This document shows, piece after piece, positions 53,901 to 63,699 of a stretch of DNA of 64,000 nt. Position 1 is the stretch's first letter, and every line of letters starts with the position of its first letter. The stretch covers positions 86,642,001-86,706,000 of the forward strand of contig CM032231.1 in assembly GCA_019009955.1 (NCBI GenBank). The letters are read 5' to 3'. The notes beneath the pieces are model-generated. The model searched no databases and was not told the origin of the DNA. It saw nothing but the letters and a program-made list of their open reading frames with translations. Both the position numbers and the translations under genes were made by a program. This DNA comes from Riptortus pedestris (taxonomy: Eukaryota > Arthropoda > Insecta > Hemiptera > Alydidae).

Positions 53901-56900
53901 TCTGTGAAATATCCTATATTAACAATTTACATTTACAATCCAAACTACATAACCAATTCCTTCTTTTTATCTGATTCCCAAACCAGTGAAATTATCTATA
54001 TATAAATAAGAAATGAAAAGAGAAAGACGGAATTAGAAAAGAGAGAGAAATGTACTAGACAGGTACAAGTAAAGCACATAAAAAAGTAAACTTAAATAAA
54101 TGTTATACTTTAAAAATAAAAAAAAAAAAACAATAAAATAGCAAAAAGCAATAGAAATAATTAAATTCGAAAATTTAGAAACTCAGTAAATGTTTTTTAA
54201 GGAGCCTACAAGAAATAACATAGCACATAATTAATGCGGAACATTGAACACTTAATGAGGACAAAACAGAACAGACCATTTATGAGACTGAGGTTATGAG
54301 GAGACGAAGCCCATTTCATTGGAGTTGTCAAATTTTCCAAAATAATATATGTCACACATTTGGCTGGGTTCGAATAAATAAAATAGTTTTAGAACATACC
54401 TCCGCGAAAAGAATTTGGTTCGAGAAATCTCCCATTCAAGATGATAACTTTTAGCAAACATTTAGGCCTCCTCTTCCTTACTGTTACAACATGCTATACA
54501 TTAGTAACATGAATGTTAAAGTAATTGAACATATACATTAATATACCAAACTGAAACTGAAATGTTTGATTAACTTTCAAGCAACTCTTAACGAGTGAAA
54601 TGTTAATAAATAGTTAAAAGTGATGGATTTAAATATAATTAGTTTAACAAGGTATGGTGTGATAAAGCTAAAAATAAGTGCACTTTTAATGTGAGGTGAA
54701 GATAAATTTCTTCTTATGAGTGCAAAAAAAAGAACCTTTTCACTAAAAATAGATGTGCATTTTTAAAAGGGAAACATTAAAAGCAGTGCATCTTATTCTT
54801 CTACATGCACAGTTAATAATGAAACTTTAGTAAAAACGTCAGAGTCATGCTTTTACCTACTTCTTTCAAAGAAACAATACCTGTTGTTGCTCTAAGCTTT
54901 GAACCTTCCATGACAAAAACTAAAATTCGGCCAACAGCGCCAAATGACGCTTGTTCTAAAAAAAATTATGGTGAGTTAAAAATATATTATTAAAGACTGA
55001 TGAAAACAGCAGTCAAAAACAAACAGTTAAGAAAATGCACTAATTAAAAATTATAAATGATTATAATTGTAGTGTACGATGCAATGCCTTCACATTCACC
55101 TCCAACGGTTTGTGCATTTTTTGGCATCACTTCATGCAAGAGTCTATGACCAGCGTGGAAGTATAAATCATCAAATGATCATAATTATTTATAATTCAGA
55201 GATAGTTGTATCAAGAGGTATTTGAAAATGTAAATATTATTTTAAGGTTGAGTACACTAACGGTATGGTTGCACTGTAGACACCAAGGTCTTAAATTTTA
55301 GTAATGATAGTAAATCAATCATTACCCTGTTAGAATAATATTCATATGTATCCATATTCCAAATTTTCAAGTTTTGGGAAGATGCACATGTAAAATGACA
55401 AGTTCCAACTTGTCAAACAGACTTTTGGTTTTCAATGCAAATTAATAACTAATAAACTAGTTGAAGTGGGTGTTAATGATTGAAGTATACAGGAAAATGT
55501 ATATCAGAGAAGTTCAGTTTTGGCAATTACATTCATTAAATTTGATAATATTGTACAATTTTTCAATTCTTCATTTCCTCTCAGAATGTTTCAATAAAAA
55601 AAATTCTATGTTGTTACTGCATAGCAAAAAATATTTAATAAAGGAAAAAAAATATTATTGTGAAAAAGTAAATTAGTTAGGTAAATTATATAGTCAAAAT
55701 AACTTATTAAACTACAGTAATTGCTACAAATTTAATTTTAATAATTATTTTTGAATAAATAAATAAAATGGAAGTAACAAATAATTTATATACCAGAGTT
55801 TCTATTAATTAAAAAAACAATTTCAGGATATCTGGGTTGTCTGAAAATATGATGAAATGCATAATTTAATGTTTTTCTTTTCTGTTTCATTTTCCATGAA
55901 AATCAACAAGAGTAGGTCATTCTTCAGACTGATAAGTCAGTGTTTCTTTACACAAAGTCAATTAATTATAAATTATTTTGTTTTTTAAATGTTTAATAAA
56001 AGTTGGTGTTATATTACATATGGTCGTCAAACAGTTTTGGATAAATAAATGATTCGGCACAGTCAATAAAATATAAGTAACAATATATTCACTAATAATA
56101 TTAATAACTTGAAGTACATACTTGATTGCTGTCTTCTAAATTTATCTCTTTCATGCTCTCTCAATTCATTTTGTGCTTGTGATAGCTTTTTCAACCAAAG
56201 GTTCCTCTCATTATGTGACGTTGCACTTAGATTAAAAACAGTCTTATTGTACTCCAATTTGAATTCCAGACCATTTGGCTCTCCAGTATTCATGTGTATA
56301 ACCAGATCACTCAGTAATAGAGGCTAAGAAAAGAAAATATTGGGGTTTATACATAAGTTACTTATGATTGTATATAGATCGTAAAAGTGAATGAGGCTGA
56401 TAGTTCAAAATCCTTTATTTTAGAATTGTATGAATGTAGGTCTAAAAACACAGTAGGTCTACTGCTGATTGATAGAATAAAATATTAAAATCCATTTATA
56501 TGATTACATGGGATGGGTTTTCTATAGTTTACCAACCTTATCTGGCATTAAATGACTAGAGATATTATTCAAAGAGACCATCATCAAATGAAATCCCATG
56601 TAAATGTGAAAATCTATCTACAACTCAAAAGCTAACCAAGTGCATTAAAAACAACACCCGAACCACATGGATAACCTGGATCTTGTATTAATTATAAGCT
56701 TCACTATAAAAATTTAATGTTTCAATTATTCTTGACTTTTAGTAAAAATTCACTGAGAGCATATACTGTTAAGTTGTTTGAACCGGTAGAAAAATTAATT
56801 TAAAAGTACTAAAGGGACTCAGTTAAAAAAAAATGGTGGTGAATGTTGGATCTGGGAATGGAGACTTACTACTCTCATTTCTAATATTCTTGATAAGATT

Positions 56901-59900
56901 ATACAGATTGCCCTGAAAAGCATTTAATAACTTTTTTGGTTAACACTCTAGTAACTACAATTTTTATTTAAACCGTATTAAACTGAATATTTAACTTTCT
57001 CATGGAATGTATTAATGGTGTTTATTGCATAATTTGAAATGGATAATTTACTTAGTTTAGAAACTATGACCCTGAATTATAGAATTTCCAACTATAATTT
57101 ATTTTTATTCATACAATAATTTATCATTTAATACTAAAATTAAATAAACCTACCTGCTTGTATATTCGGAATAGAACATTTTGATCCTTTTCAAAACTAA
57201 ACTGGCCTCCAAGTGGTCGATTAGGTTGAGCAAGGAGAAGAAAATCATTCATCAGAAATCCAATAAGTTCTTTTCCCCTTTTGGTCTAAATACAACAGAA
57301 ACAAAATTAAAATTAGAAGACATTTATGTTAATACCAGGTGTGTAAATATATAAACATAATTTTTATATAGAAAATACAAGTTTACTATTTGAAAGTTAT
57401 AAAAAATACTTAAACTGAAATATCATCCTTTGCTAAACTCTACACATTTCTCACCTCTATGACAATTTATGAAAGCCACACCAAAATAATTGTTATCCAT
57501 TAGAGACAAAACAGTCATAGAGCCACATTTATTTAAGTAAAACATAGCTAAACAAGTGCATGTCCCGTCAATGCAAATAAACAATAGTCAAACGGACCCA
57601 AATGTGGTGACTAAGCCTCACACATAAGTATTTCCCAAACAATTGCTTTAACAGCAGACAGTGAATTATTACAAAGTAAAATCACTTTGTCTTTTTGCTT
57701 CCCTGTTTAAAGTAAAGGAAGTACTGCAATTGCAGAAATATTGGGATGTCATATCTCAACCAAACTAACTGTTTTGCCCCTCCCTGAACCCATTTCTGCT
57801 AGTTTCAACGTGATGTCTGTAAGTTTGTACGCATTTGGGATTGTTGTAATATCTAGTTGAACACCTCCCCTTTTGAACAAATTCGATGAAAGGGGGGGGG
57901 GAGGTTCAAGAAGGGAAAAAATAAAACATTTCAAATTTCTCTGTACATATTAGAGAAACAAAAAAATATTTATAGGATCTTTTTTGTCTATCAAGAAAAG
58001 ATTTACAAATTACAGTCTATGATATTTTTTGATCCGCTGCAATGGAACAGAAATATTGAAGATATTATGTAGCACTATCAAATGACACATTAATAGCAGC
58101 ACTCTACCCTCCTAAATCTTTCTCCTATTAGCCTACTTTCTGATTATATTTCGATTTATCCTACCTGTCAGTTACGACTGAGACCCTGTGTTGATCATCT
58201 TCAGCACGTCTCCTCAGACAACCAATGCCCGCCATCCTATCTACAAAACCGCCTTAAAACTGTAATAAATAAAATAAAGAAAAGGCAATCCTCTACCTAT
58301 ACTACACCACAGCCCAGTATGTATGTATACTTGTTTTTATTTAGCATGCTTGCAAGTTTTTTTTAGCTTAGTTTTCTTCGCAAACCCTTCCTCTTCAACA
58401 TGATTTTCTTTTTGGAGTTCTTTCATAATCTAGGTGTAAGGGGGGGGGGTGAAGAAAGAAAGAAAGAAAAAGCACTTTCAAATGAAATGCAGTCTAACAT
58501 TTTGCTTAATTAAATTAATAAGAGAAGAAGGAAGTCATGAGGAGCCACCATCAGGTTTTAAGGTATTCCAGTCATTTGTCACACAATACTTTATTCAAAT
58601 CAATCATTTGTTGTTAGTTGACTTCTTTCCATAATGATTTGGTCCCGCAATAGATTTCAACAGTTCACTTAGAAGAACCCATGACCTTTTTTACTTAGGA
58701 TCCATGAAATATGGCAACTTTTCATCATAATTTGTTCAAGGAATGACATTCTTTTGAACTAGTAGTTTACAAGTAGATTTTTGTTTTTCTATCTGTCTCA
58801 TTCATTTCATAGAGAACACTTTTACACCTTTACGGTATCTATCTCATGGATTCTGTCATATGGCTTCCTCGAGTTGCATTTGAGTTTAATGCTTATCCAA
58901 CAATGATATCATCCAATTCAATTTCTTCAATTTTTTTTTGGAGGTCTTGCACATTTTTTTCTTGCAAACCACAACTTTTGAGTTACTTAAACCATTGAAA
59001 GTCTTGCAATTCACAAAAGCATACTCCCTTTCCATTAGCTTAGAAAAATATTCGATATAATACTGGAGCAGATATCTTTAAATGGTAATTTAAAGTAATA
59101 TTAATTACTTTAAATTACCATTTAAGTAAATGTTTTGCAGTAACAAAACTTGCACTTTTTGTGCTATTGAAAGCTCTTCTGTTTTAGAAAACTTGTAATG
59201 TTGACAATAACTACATTGATAGCAATTAAAAATAAATTTCAATGGCAAATTCCAGTTTCATATTTGCGTATCTGATATTTTAATTTTGTTAAATTAATAA
59301 TAATTTTAATTGTAATCATTTCCTTATCACATTATTTTTTTGTTATGGAATTTGTATTTATTAGTTTTTTCTCATTTCTAAACTGGTTATAGTAATTTTA
59401 AATGTATCATAATAAAGTATTATGAAAAATAAAAATGTTCTGATGGCATTAATATTTCATCAATTTGAAGATTTACTTTAAACATTAATAATGTTTCAAT
59501 GAATATATTTTAAAAATTAAATAAATGGTAACTCAAATTTTCCTAAATAAATGCTCATTTATTATTATTTGAGTTACACATTTCAACCTTTGAGTCCTAT
59601 ATAAAACTAAAAAGTTCAAGTAATTACCTTTGTAAGTGCACCAAAGTGCAAAAACTTTCTTGGTCCAACAGCATTAGTTAATGAGTTAAATATTAGTGGC
59701 TCAGATAAGCGTTCACTCAAGACATGGGTTTGTAGCCATTCCAGCCTTTCAGAATTCTCTTTTTCTCTAACACCTTCATTTACCTAAAGATATAAATACA
59801 AATAATTTCATTAAGAATCTACTATTAAAACAACTGTTAATATTAATATTAATAATATAACATAATAAGTGACTTAAAATAATAAGAGGGTGGAAAGGAG

Positions 59901-60443
59901 GTTATTTGGTAATAGATAATACTGTATCTCGACTGGATTGCTATGCTTAGAAACTCTAAATTTTATATAGTTTTGCAGACAGTGAGATTGAACATGGACT
60001 TCCCTCAGTGGCCCGGCATAGCAATTGAGTAGCTATGTGAATTAAGAAGTAGCTATCTATGGTCTGAAATGGCATCTCAATACAGCAGAGACTGTGTCAA
60101 GCAGATTATTTGAGTTCTCTCAAAGCCAAATGGCAGGCTTCGGCCCTTCATTGACTATAAAGCTCAAGATTGTTAAAAAACTATTTTTTATTGAATGCCT
60201 TTGAATTTTCTCTCTGATGCAATAAATACTGTCGCCTGGCTGCTTTGATCCAGGCTACACTTCTCTAATCAGGTACTGATGATGGAGCTCTGACTCTGAA
60301 AGTGCACTCTGCATAAATTAAACCTCTAGTAATAGAGGACTAGGCCTTTTTATTGATCCTGATCAATTGGTTTTTCTACCTTCCAGCATCTCAGGAAAAA
60401 CAGTAAATACTATACATATACAAACAAACAACACATACTCACA

Positions 60444-60505
<62 letters not shown>

Positions 60506-62291
60506 TACATGTACATACTCACTCACATGTACTCACACAGCACTAAAATAATCAGAATAAATATAAAAGTTTTGCTAACCTGATTACAAAGTTCCTCGGC
60601 TTTTCCTAAAGCTTCTTCCAGATATTGGCGGTCTGAGTGATCCCCAGGAGTATTCTCAAGAATCTATGAAAATAAAATAATTTTCACATTTAATAAGTAT
60701 TCTCAAATTGTGTTGAACATTTATTAAGTATTAGTAGTTAAATTCACTTGATAATTGATATGGTGATATTTAGAAAAATGAATATAGACTCAAAATTCAA
60801 TAATTAAGTGCTCCCTGTACTTCCAATTACATCATGAATTATGAAGTGGTATTTTAGACATTGACTAGCGAAGATATCCACCTGGGAAATCATTTGAGGC
60901 TGAATTATGATAGTACTTTTTTTTTTTTGTCAAGGCATTACTTTGCACAATATTTTTACATTCCCCAACTTAGTGTTTATGGATTATACCTTAGTACCCG
61001 GCATTGCTGTGGATATGTTAATAATAAACCACCAGTTATACCAGTTCTGTTTACAATAAGTAATGTTAAAAATTCTGATTACATTATTTTCAAAATACAA
61101 AAAAGTATGATCAATTAATTTTCCTGTGTTAATTAAATTAATTATTAAATACATTTGTAGGAACTGAGAATTCTAATTAATTATTGTTTGGGAGAGAGGC
61201 ATAGCTATATACTTTGCTCTTCATTGAACCTGTTAATGGCTTTAGAAAATTAATATAGATCTTTGTAGAAGTTCAATGAAAGTGTGCTAATCAATGAAGC
61301 TACCAAGTTTAATAAATTCATACATGGGAACGAATTAATGATTATAATAAAATTTCTATGCAAATTATGTACTTTATAAATTGCAATATGGCAAAAATGT
61401 ATATAACAAAAGTTACTCAAAATAACAAATTAAACAACTTTTGTCTTGTACATGTCATCTGAAAAACCAATAGGAAATGAAATATTACTATTTTTTATTT
61501 CTGGCCTCTCTCATAAACCACACTCCTGTTTGCCTTTGAGAATAATAGTATAGCCTATAATCTAAGTTTGGTTAGTAGTAATACATATATCAAGTATCAT
61601 AAAATTCGGTTGAGTAGTTTCAGTGTGAAAAGGTAACAAACAGACACCCAAGCCAAAAATTGCAGATATCGAGTCTATGATATGTGAAATGAAAATTGAT
61701 CATGAAATTTCAATGAAAAAATCAATATACAGACAGAAGTTACAATTTTACCAGAAAGTACTCAAACTGTAGTATTATTGTGGGAAAATATGAGGCGTTT
61801 TCTGTGAGTGTGTGTTTTTTTTTATATTGAAGTCAGAAGTGAAATTGTCTTGTTAAAAAAACTAGTAAAGACCAGATCAAAACTGAAAGGATTTCTAACT
61901 AATAACTGTTCAACAAAAAAATGTACGAATGCAAGTTTCCTGAATAATGGCTTATAGAACATTTTCAGTACTATTTTTGGAAATTTTGCGGTTTTTGTAG
62001 ATAAAAAAGAACAATCAAATAATGTATAATTATAATCCATGAATTGATACTCAATAATATACTCAAATTCAAAAACATACTCACCTTGGATATTAAGAGA
62101 GGATATTTTGTTATTCTTTGCATAGGTTTTATTAAAAATGAGCTAAGCGGCATGCCTTTTGTGCGTGGGTCTGACTGACACCTTTTTGTAAGGTTCTGGA
62201 AGTCTTTATTTGTTTCTGTTAAGGTTTGAAGGAGAGCAGCTGCACGTAGTTGACAACCACAAAACCTTACATAAACCTTCATCCGAGGAAG
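44861..62291 (-). CDS. Dap160: Intersectin (long form), C-terminal part: DH-PH-C2, eight exons
   Basis: Join of 62085-62291, 60580-60663, 59628-59783, 57154-57285, 56122-56323, 54881-54955, 49960-50139 and 44861-45015, all on the minus strand with GT/AG borders. Phases are consistent: total 1,191 nt, 396 residues plus TAA. Intersectins are endocytic scaffolds; the long form adds a DH-PH GEF module for Cdc42 and a C2 domain. The DH signature [14 protein letters not shown], the stretch [18 protein letters not shown], the invariant PH tryptophan (NLWLKKL) and the C2 core (NPKW-like [26 protein letters not shown]) all follow the vertebrate intersectin order from memory of the family. The EH, SH3 and N-terminal DH parts are absent and must be encoded beyond 64000, since no matching exon is seen in 62292-64000. 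Seven introns run from about 0.8 to 4.9 kb and carry transposon remnants. The product assignment is firm; the symbol follows insect usage. Confidence 0.93.
45060..45275 (-). repeat. Dispersed repeat copy in an intersectin intron
   Basis: On the minus strand this carries CAATTGAGTAGCTA, TGAA(T/T)GAAGAAG, TATGGTCTG-like and GCGTCAAGCAG blocks. The same blocks appear in the same order on the plus strand at about 59980-60150. Confidence 0.5.
45720..46300. other. GC-rich block ending in a degenerate hammerhead motif
   Basis: This block is strikingly richer in G and C than the rest of the intron (for example GGGAGGGCCGGCGCCGTCCC near 46168). It contains a minus-strand frame of 74 codons that resembles no known protein. 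The hammerhead relic at its right edge suggests it is the 3' part of an inserted retroelement. Confidence 0.4.
46249..46290 (+). ncRNA. Degenerate hammerhead-like motif (copy 4)
   Basis: GCCC, CUGAAGA (46253-46259), extra G, imperfect hairpin GUGAC/GCCAC, AAA (G12 changed to A), AUAUGU, A, GGGC. Stem I GCCC/GGGC is perfect, four base pairs. The mutated G12 and the broken hairpin and element III suggest an inactive relic at the 3' end of an old element. Confidence 0.5.
47893..47945. repeat. Poly(A) run of 53
   Basis: An uninterrupted A run on the plus strand in the largest intersectin intron. It could be the tail of a retrocopy or a slippage-prone homopolymer. Confidence 0.9.
49960..50139 (-). 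CDS. Dap160: Intersectin exon: C2 domain core
   Basis: A 180-nt exon in phase 1/1. The acceptor is TCTTGTTCTTTAG and the donor GTAAGCATT. It encodes [14 protein letters not shown], then [20 protein letters not shown], then [14 protein letters not shown]. The pattern CEVSMGSQ...DPKWN...QF...DLE.(D/E)VLCITV is the intersectin C2 signature. The first loop (ATTVHREVF) differs from and is shorter than the vertebrate SHGKSNPY loop. Confidence 0.92.
52496..52800 (-). mobile_element. Helentron-like remnant in an intersectin intron
   Basis: It contains AACAGTTAAATATTGAGTATG, shared with about 11840, then ATAATAACGGAGATATTT and TACATAAAACATTTAAATAT in the order of the reverse element. Confidence 0.45.
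54881..54955 (-). CDS. Dap160: Intersectin exon: first strand of C2 domain
   Basis: A 75-nt exon in phase 1/1, with the acceptor after a T-rich run ending TTTTAG and the donor GTATTG. The peptide [20 protein letters not shown] then LRATT corresponds to vertebrate RATGIGRLMVNVVEGIELK, the first C2 beta strands. It is the smallest exon seen and too short to stand out by length. Its phase agrees with both neighbours and its position is correct. Confidence 0.87.
56122..56323 (-). CDS. Dap160: Intersectin exon: PH domain C-terminal half and helix
   Basis: A 202-nt exon encoding 67 full codons plus one base (phase 0 to 1). The acceptor is TTTTCTTAG and the donor GTATGTAC. It begins [20 protein letters not shown] and includes the final PH helix with the invariant Trp at exon residue 43 ([17 protein letters not shown]). 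A basic, charged linker to the C2 domain follows ([13 protein letters not shown]). Confidence 0.92.
57154..57285 (-). CDS. Dap160: Intersectin exon: PH domain core strands
   Basis: A 132-nt exon of 44 residues, phase 0/0. The acceptor is TTGTATTTAG and the donor GTAGGTTT. The residues [20 protein letters not shown] form PH beta strands. The exon ends FRIYKQ, matching the vertebrate KMYK/KIYKQ-P junction that is completed by the next exon. Confidence 0.92.
59078..59125. repeat. Perfect 22-bp inverted repeat, 4-nt loop
   Basis: The arms 59078-59099 and 59104-59125 (TTAAATGGTAATTTAAAG ... and its complement) enclose ATTA. It lies in an intersectin intron. Confidence 0.85.
59628..59783 (-). CDS. 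Dap160: Intersectin exon: DH-PH linker and start of PH domain
   Basis: A 156-nt exon of 52 residues, phase 0/0. The acceptor is ATATCTTTAG and the donor GTAATTAC. It begins [20 protein letters not shown], the most conserved intersectin segment, forming the end of the DH domain and the linker. It then encodes the first PH strand ([13 protein letters not shown]). Confidence 0.93.
59980..60345 (+). repeat. Dispersed repeat ending in the copy-3 hammerhead
   Basis: It shares CAATTGAGTAGCTA, GAAGTAGCTAT and GTGTCAAGCAG with the copy at 45060 (reverse). It continues to the hammerhead motif at 60273, so it is probably the 3' part of an old Penelope-like element. Confidence 0.45.
60273..60312 (+). 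ncRNA. Hammerhead-ribozyme-like motif, Penelope type (copy 3)
   Basis: On the plus strand: stem I GUA; CUGAUGA (60276-60282); extra U; hairpin GGAG/CUCU; GAA (60298-60300); palindrome AGUGCACU (60301-60308); C; then UGC closing stem I with one G.U pair. Element III is self-complementary but differs in sequence and length from copies 1 and 2. It lies in an intersectin intron, antisense to the gene. Confidence 0.65.
60446..60500. repeat. (CA)n microsatellite
   Basis: A CA run 80 bp downstream (gene sense) of the 84-nt DH exon. Confidence 0.9.
60580..60663 (-). CDS. Dap160: Intersectin exon: DH domain, last helices
   Basis: An 84-nt exon of 28 residues, phase 0/0. The acceptor is TTTTCATAG and the donor GTTAGC. 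It encodes [20 protein letters not shown] followed by KAEELCNQ, continuing directly from PLLISK of the preceding exon. Vertebrate intersectin reads ILENTPENHPDH...ALEKAEELCSQ at this place, which confirms both the exon borders and the family. Confidence 0.93.
62085..62291 (-). CDS. Dap160: Intersectin exon: central DH (RhoGEF) domain
   Basis: This 207-nt exon encodes 69 residues, phase 0 on both sides. The acceptor TTTCTTTCAG precedes 62291 and the donor GTGAGTATG follows 62085. The peptide runs from [20 protein letters not shown] to [20 protein letters not shown], then ISK. It contains the most conserved DH helix ([12 protein letters not shown]), which in GEFs contacts the GTPase. Vertebrate intersectin has a near-parallel stretch (YIRFCSCQLN ... 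KGMPLSSF ... KPMQRITRYPLL). The exon upstream of it is not in the window. Confidence 0.93.
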
Positions 62292-62468
62292 CTGAAAGAA
62301 AAACAACGACTTAAAACTACAGGTATATATTTATTAAGATGTTATTAAGTGACATTCCATTAAGCTTAATATTTGAATTTAACCATTATTGAGGTGCTGG
62401 ATAGTGAAGGAATTATTATCTCAGGTAAGAAAAAACGCCTCGTTCTTTCACTATTCTTTATTCGTTGT

Positions 62469-62508
62469 GACAGAGCGCTTTCAGAGCATACGCTCCATCA
62501 TCAGTGCC
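62469..62508 (-). ncRNA. Hammerhead-ribozyme-like motif, Penelope type (copy 2)
   Basis: On the minus strand: stem I GGCA; CUGAUGA (62504-62498); extra U; hairpin GGAGC-GUAU-GCUCU; GAA; AGCGCU (62479-62474); C; then UGUC closing stem I (U-A, G-C, U.G, C-G). It lies in the intersectin intron 178 bp upstream of the DH exon and is oriented with the gene. It is followed by the same style of tail as copy 1 (AATAAAGAATAGTGA ... GCGTTTTTT), so it is the end of a second element family. Confidence 0.72.
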
Positions 62509-62529
62509 CTGCTCTTCACAATGATGCGA

Positions 62530-62603
62530 CAGGAACCAAGGATTCCCTGTGACTCCTTGTCACAGGGAATCACAGGGGAGTCACAGGGAATCCTTGGTTC
62601 CTG
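62530..62603. repeat. Perfect 27-bp inverted repeat, 20-nt loop
   Basis: 62530-62556 and 62577-62603 are exact reverse complements (arms start CAGGAACCAAGG and end CCTTGGTTCCTG). Half of the loop repeats part of the arm (TCACAGGGAATC), so the sequence holds three copies of a CACAGGGAAT motif. It abuts the hammerhead motif of copy 2 within an intersectin intron. Confidence 0.92.
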
Positions 62604-63048
62604 AAAGCAGAGGAAACTTTTGGCAGAGATACTTGAAACATGGTCCATCTATAGGCTAAGCCTTTAAAAACTGTTTCATTAGGCCTGACTTCATATGTAG
62701 AGGTGGTAGGAGCATGCTTTTTGGATCTACAAGTTTTTGCGCAGAATGTTGCAACAGGTTTTAAAGACTCTCAAAGACCAATTTGGCTAAATAAGAATCA
62801 GCAGTGCTACCAACGTTCTCTACATCCATTCTTCCTAATTTTTCAATTTATTTAACTGTACAAAAGCTGCTAAATGCTGTAAAAATTGGTTAATTTAATA
62901 AGTTTATTTAAAAATGTGAAATATGGTGGGTGATACAGCATTTTAAGTATCTCATTTGACATATTTATATATAGCTGGTGGTGAGGGTGATGAATGGTTA
63001 ATCACAAAAACGTTTTTATGACTCCTCACTATTTTATTTCTTATAAAC

Positions 63049-63087
63049 GCTGAGCGCTTTCGGGGACTAAATCCCCATCCTCAGAGC
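63049..63087 (-). ncRNA. Hammerhead-ribozyme-like motif, Penelope type (copy 1)
   Basis: On the minus strand: stem I GCU; core CUGAGGA (63084-63078); one extra U; hairpin GGGGA/UCCCC; GAA; self-complementary AGCGCU (63058-63053); C; predicted cleavage 63052/63051; then AGC closing stem I with GCU. All conserved core bases (CUGANGA, GAA, A15.1-U16.1, H17=C) are present. Minimal hammerheads in Penelope-like repeats are established knowledge. The one-base insertion after A9 is a departure from the textbook core. Confidence 0.72.
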
Positions 63088-63356
63088 TACAAAACAATGT
63101 AACACCATAATTAGGAGTCTAAAAATCAGTTGTTAAAAATATTTTACATAATTAGTCATATAACAAAAACGTCCATAACATTATAAAAATTTTTTACAAT
63201 AATAACACCTAACTTAAAAACACATTTACAATTAAAATATAACAAATTCATAATTACTATTTCAACATTAAAATAATATTATAAGCAAAAATTACCGTCA
63301 GAGCGTAGGGCAATCCTATAGACTTGCTACTAGGCTAAACCCTGCCGATGCACTGA
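63077..63356. repeat. Inverted-repeat arm (pairs with 63721-64000)
   Basis: A 280-bp arm matching 63721-64000 in inverse orientation with no mismatch seen in the stretches compared. The spacer is 364 bp. Penelope-like elements commonly carry such inverted or direct 'pLTR' repeats; near-identity implies a recent insertion. Confidence 0.9.
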
Positions 63357-63699
63357 GGCCAAGGGGATCGTTCCAAGCCGCTAGGGAGGGGGCAGAGACA
63401 AGTCTGGACATGAGAGACGTGTTTGTGTCAGTCTGCACATTTACATTGCCTTTATTTATGGCTTTTTCAAGTTTTATTTCCATAGCCTCCACCATGTCCA
63501 ACAGATAACCCCTAACATCACTATGAATTAATTTTATCCGGTGGTCTCCAGCATGGTGGTTGTGCTCCTTACAATGTGCATAAAACTCTGAGCCGGCCCA
63601 AATATGGCAATACTCCCCAGGATTTAACCTCTTCCCCCCCACCCCTAAAAGTCTCCCTCATCAATTTTTATTATTATTATTTACCACTTAGGAGAACGG

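Larger units (their letters stand above)
63005..63655 (-). mobile_element. Penelope-like element, 5'-truncated, with ORF tail and 3' end
   Basis: On the minus strand an open frame (63642-63316, 108 codons to stop) has C-x...H-x3-H-type spacing (YAHCKEHNHHAGDHRIKLIH), then RGYLLDMVEAMEIKLEKAIN and NVQTD. This resembles the C-terminal GIY-YIG part of Penelope-like or related reverse transcriptases, where an HNHH...H...R...EA.EI segment precedes the end. No RT core or GIY motif is present, so the copy is 5'-truncated. The frame runs about 41 nt into the 3' repeat arm. A hammerhead-like motif lies near the 3' end (63049-63087), followed by about 40 nt ending AAACGTTTTT. The family assignment is by memory of motif layout. 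Confidence 0.65.

Noticed and set aside
63316..63642. 108-codon frame as a possible intersectin exon
   Set aside because: Its residues match the tail of retroelement polyproteins and it lies between inverted repeats; no DH or SH3 pattern is present.
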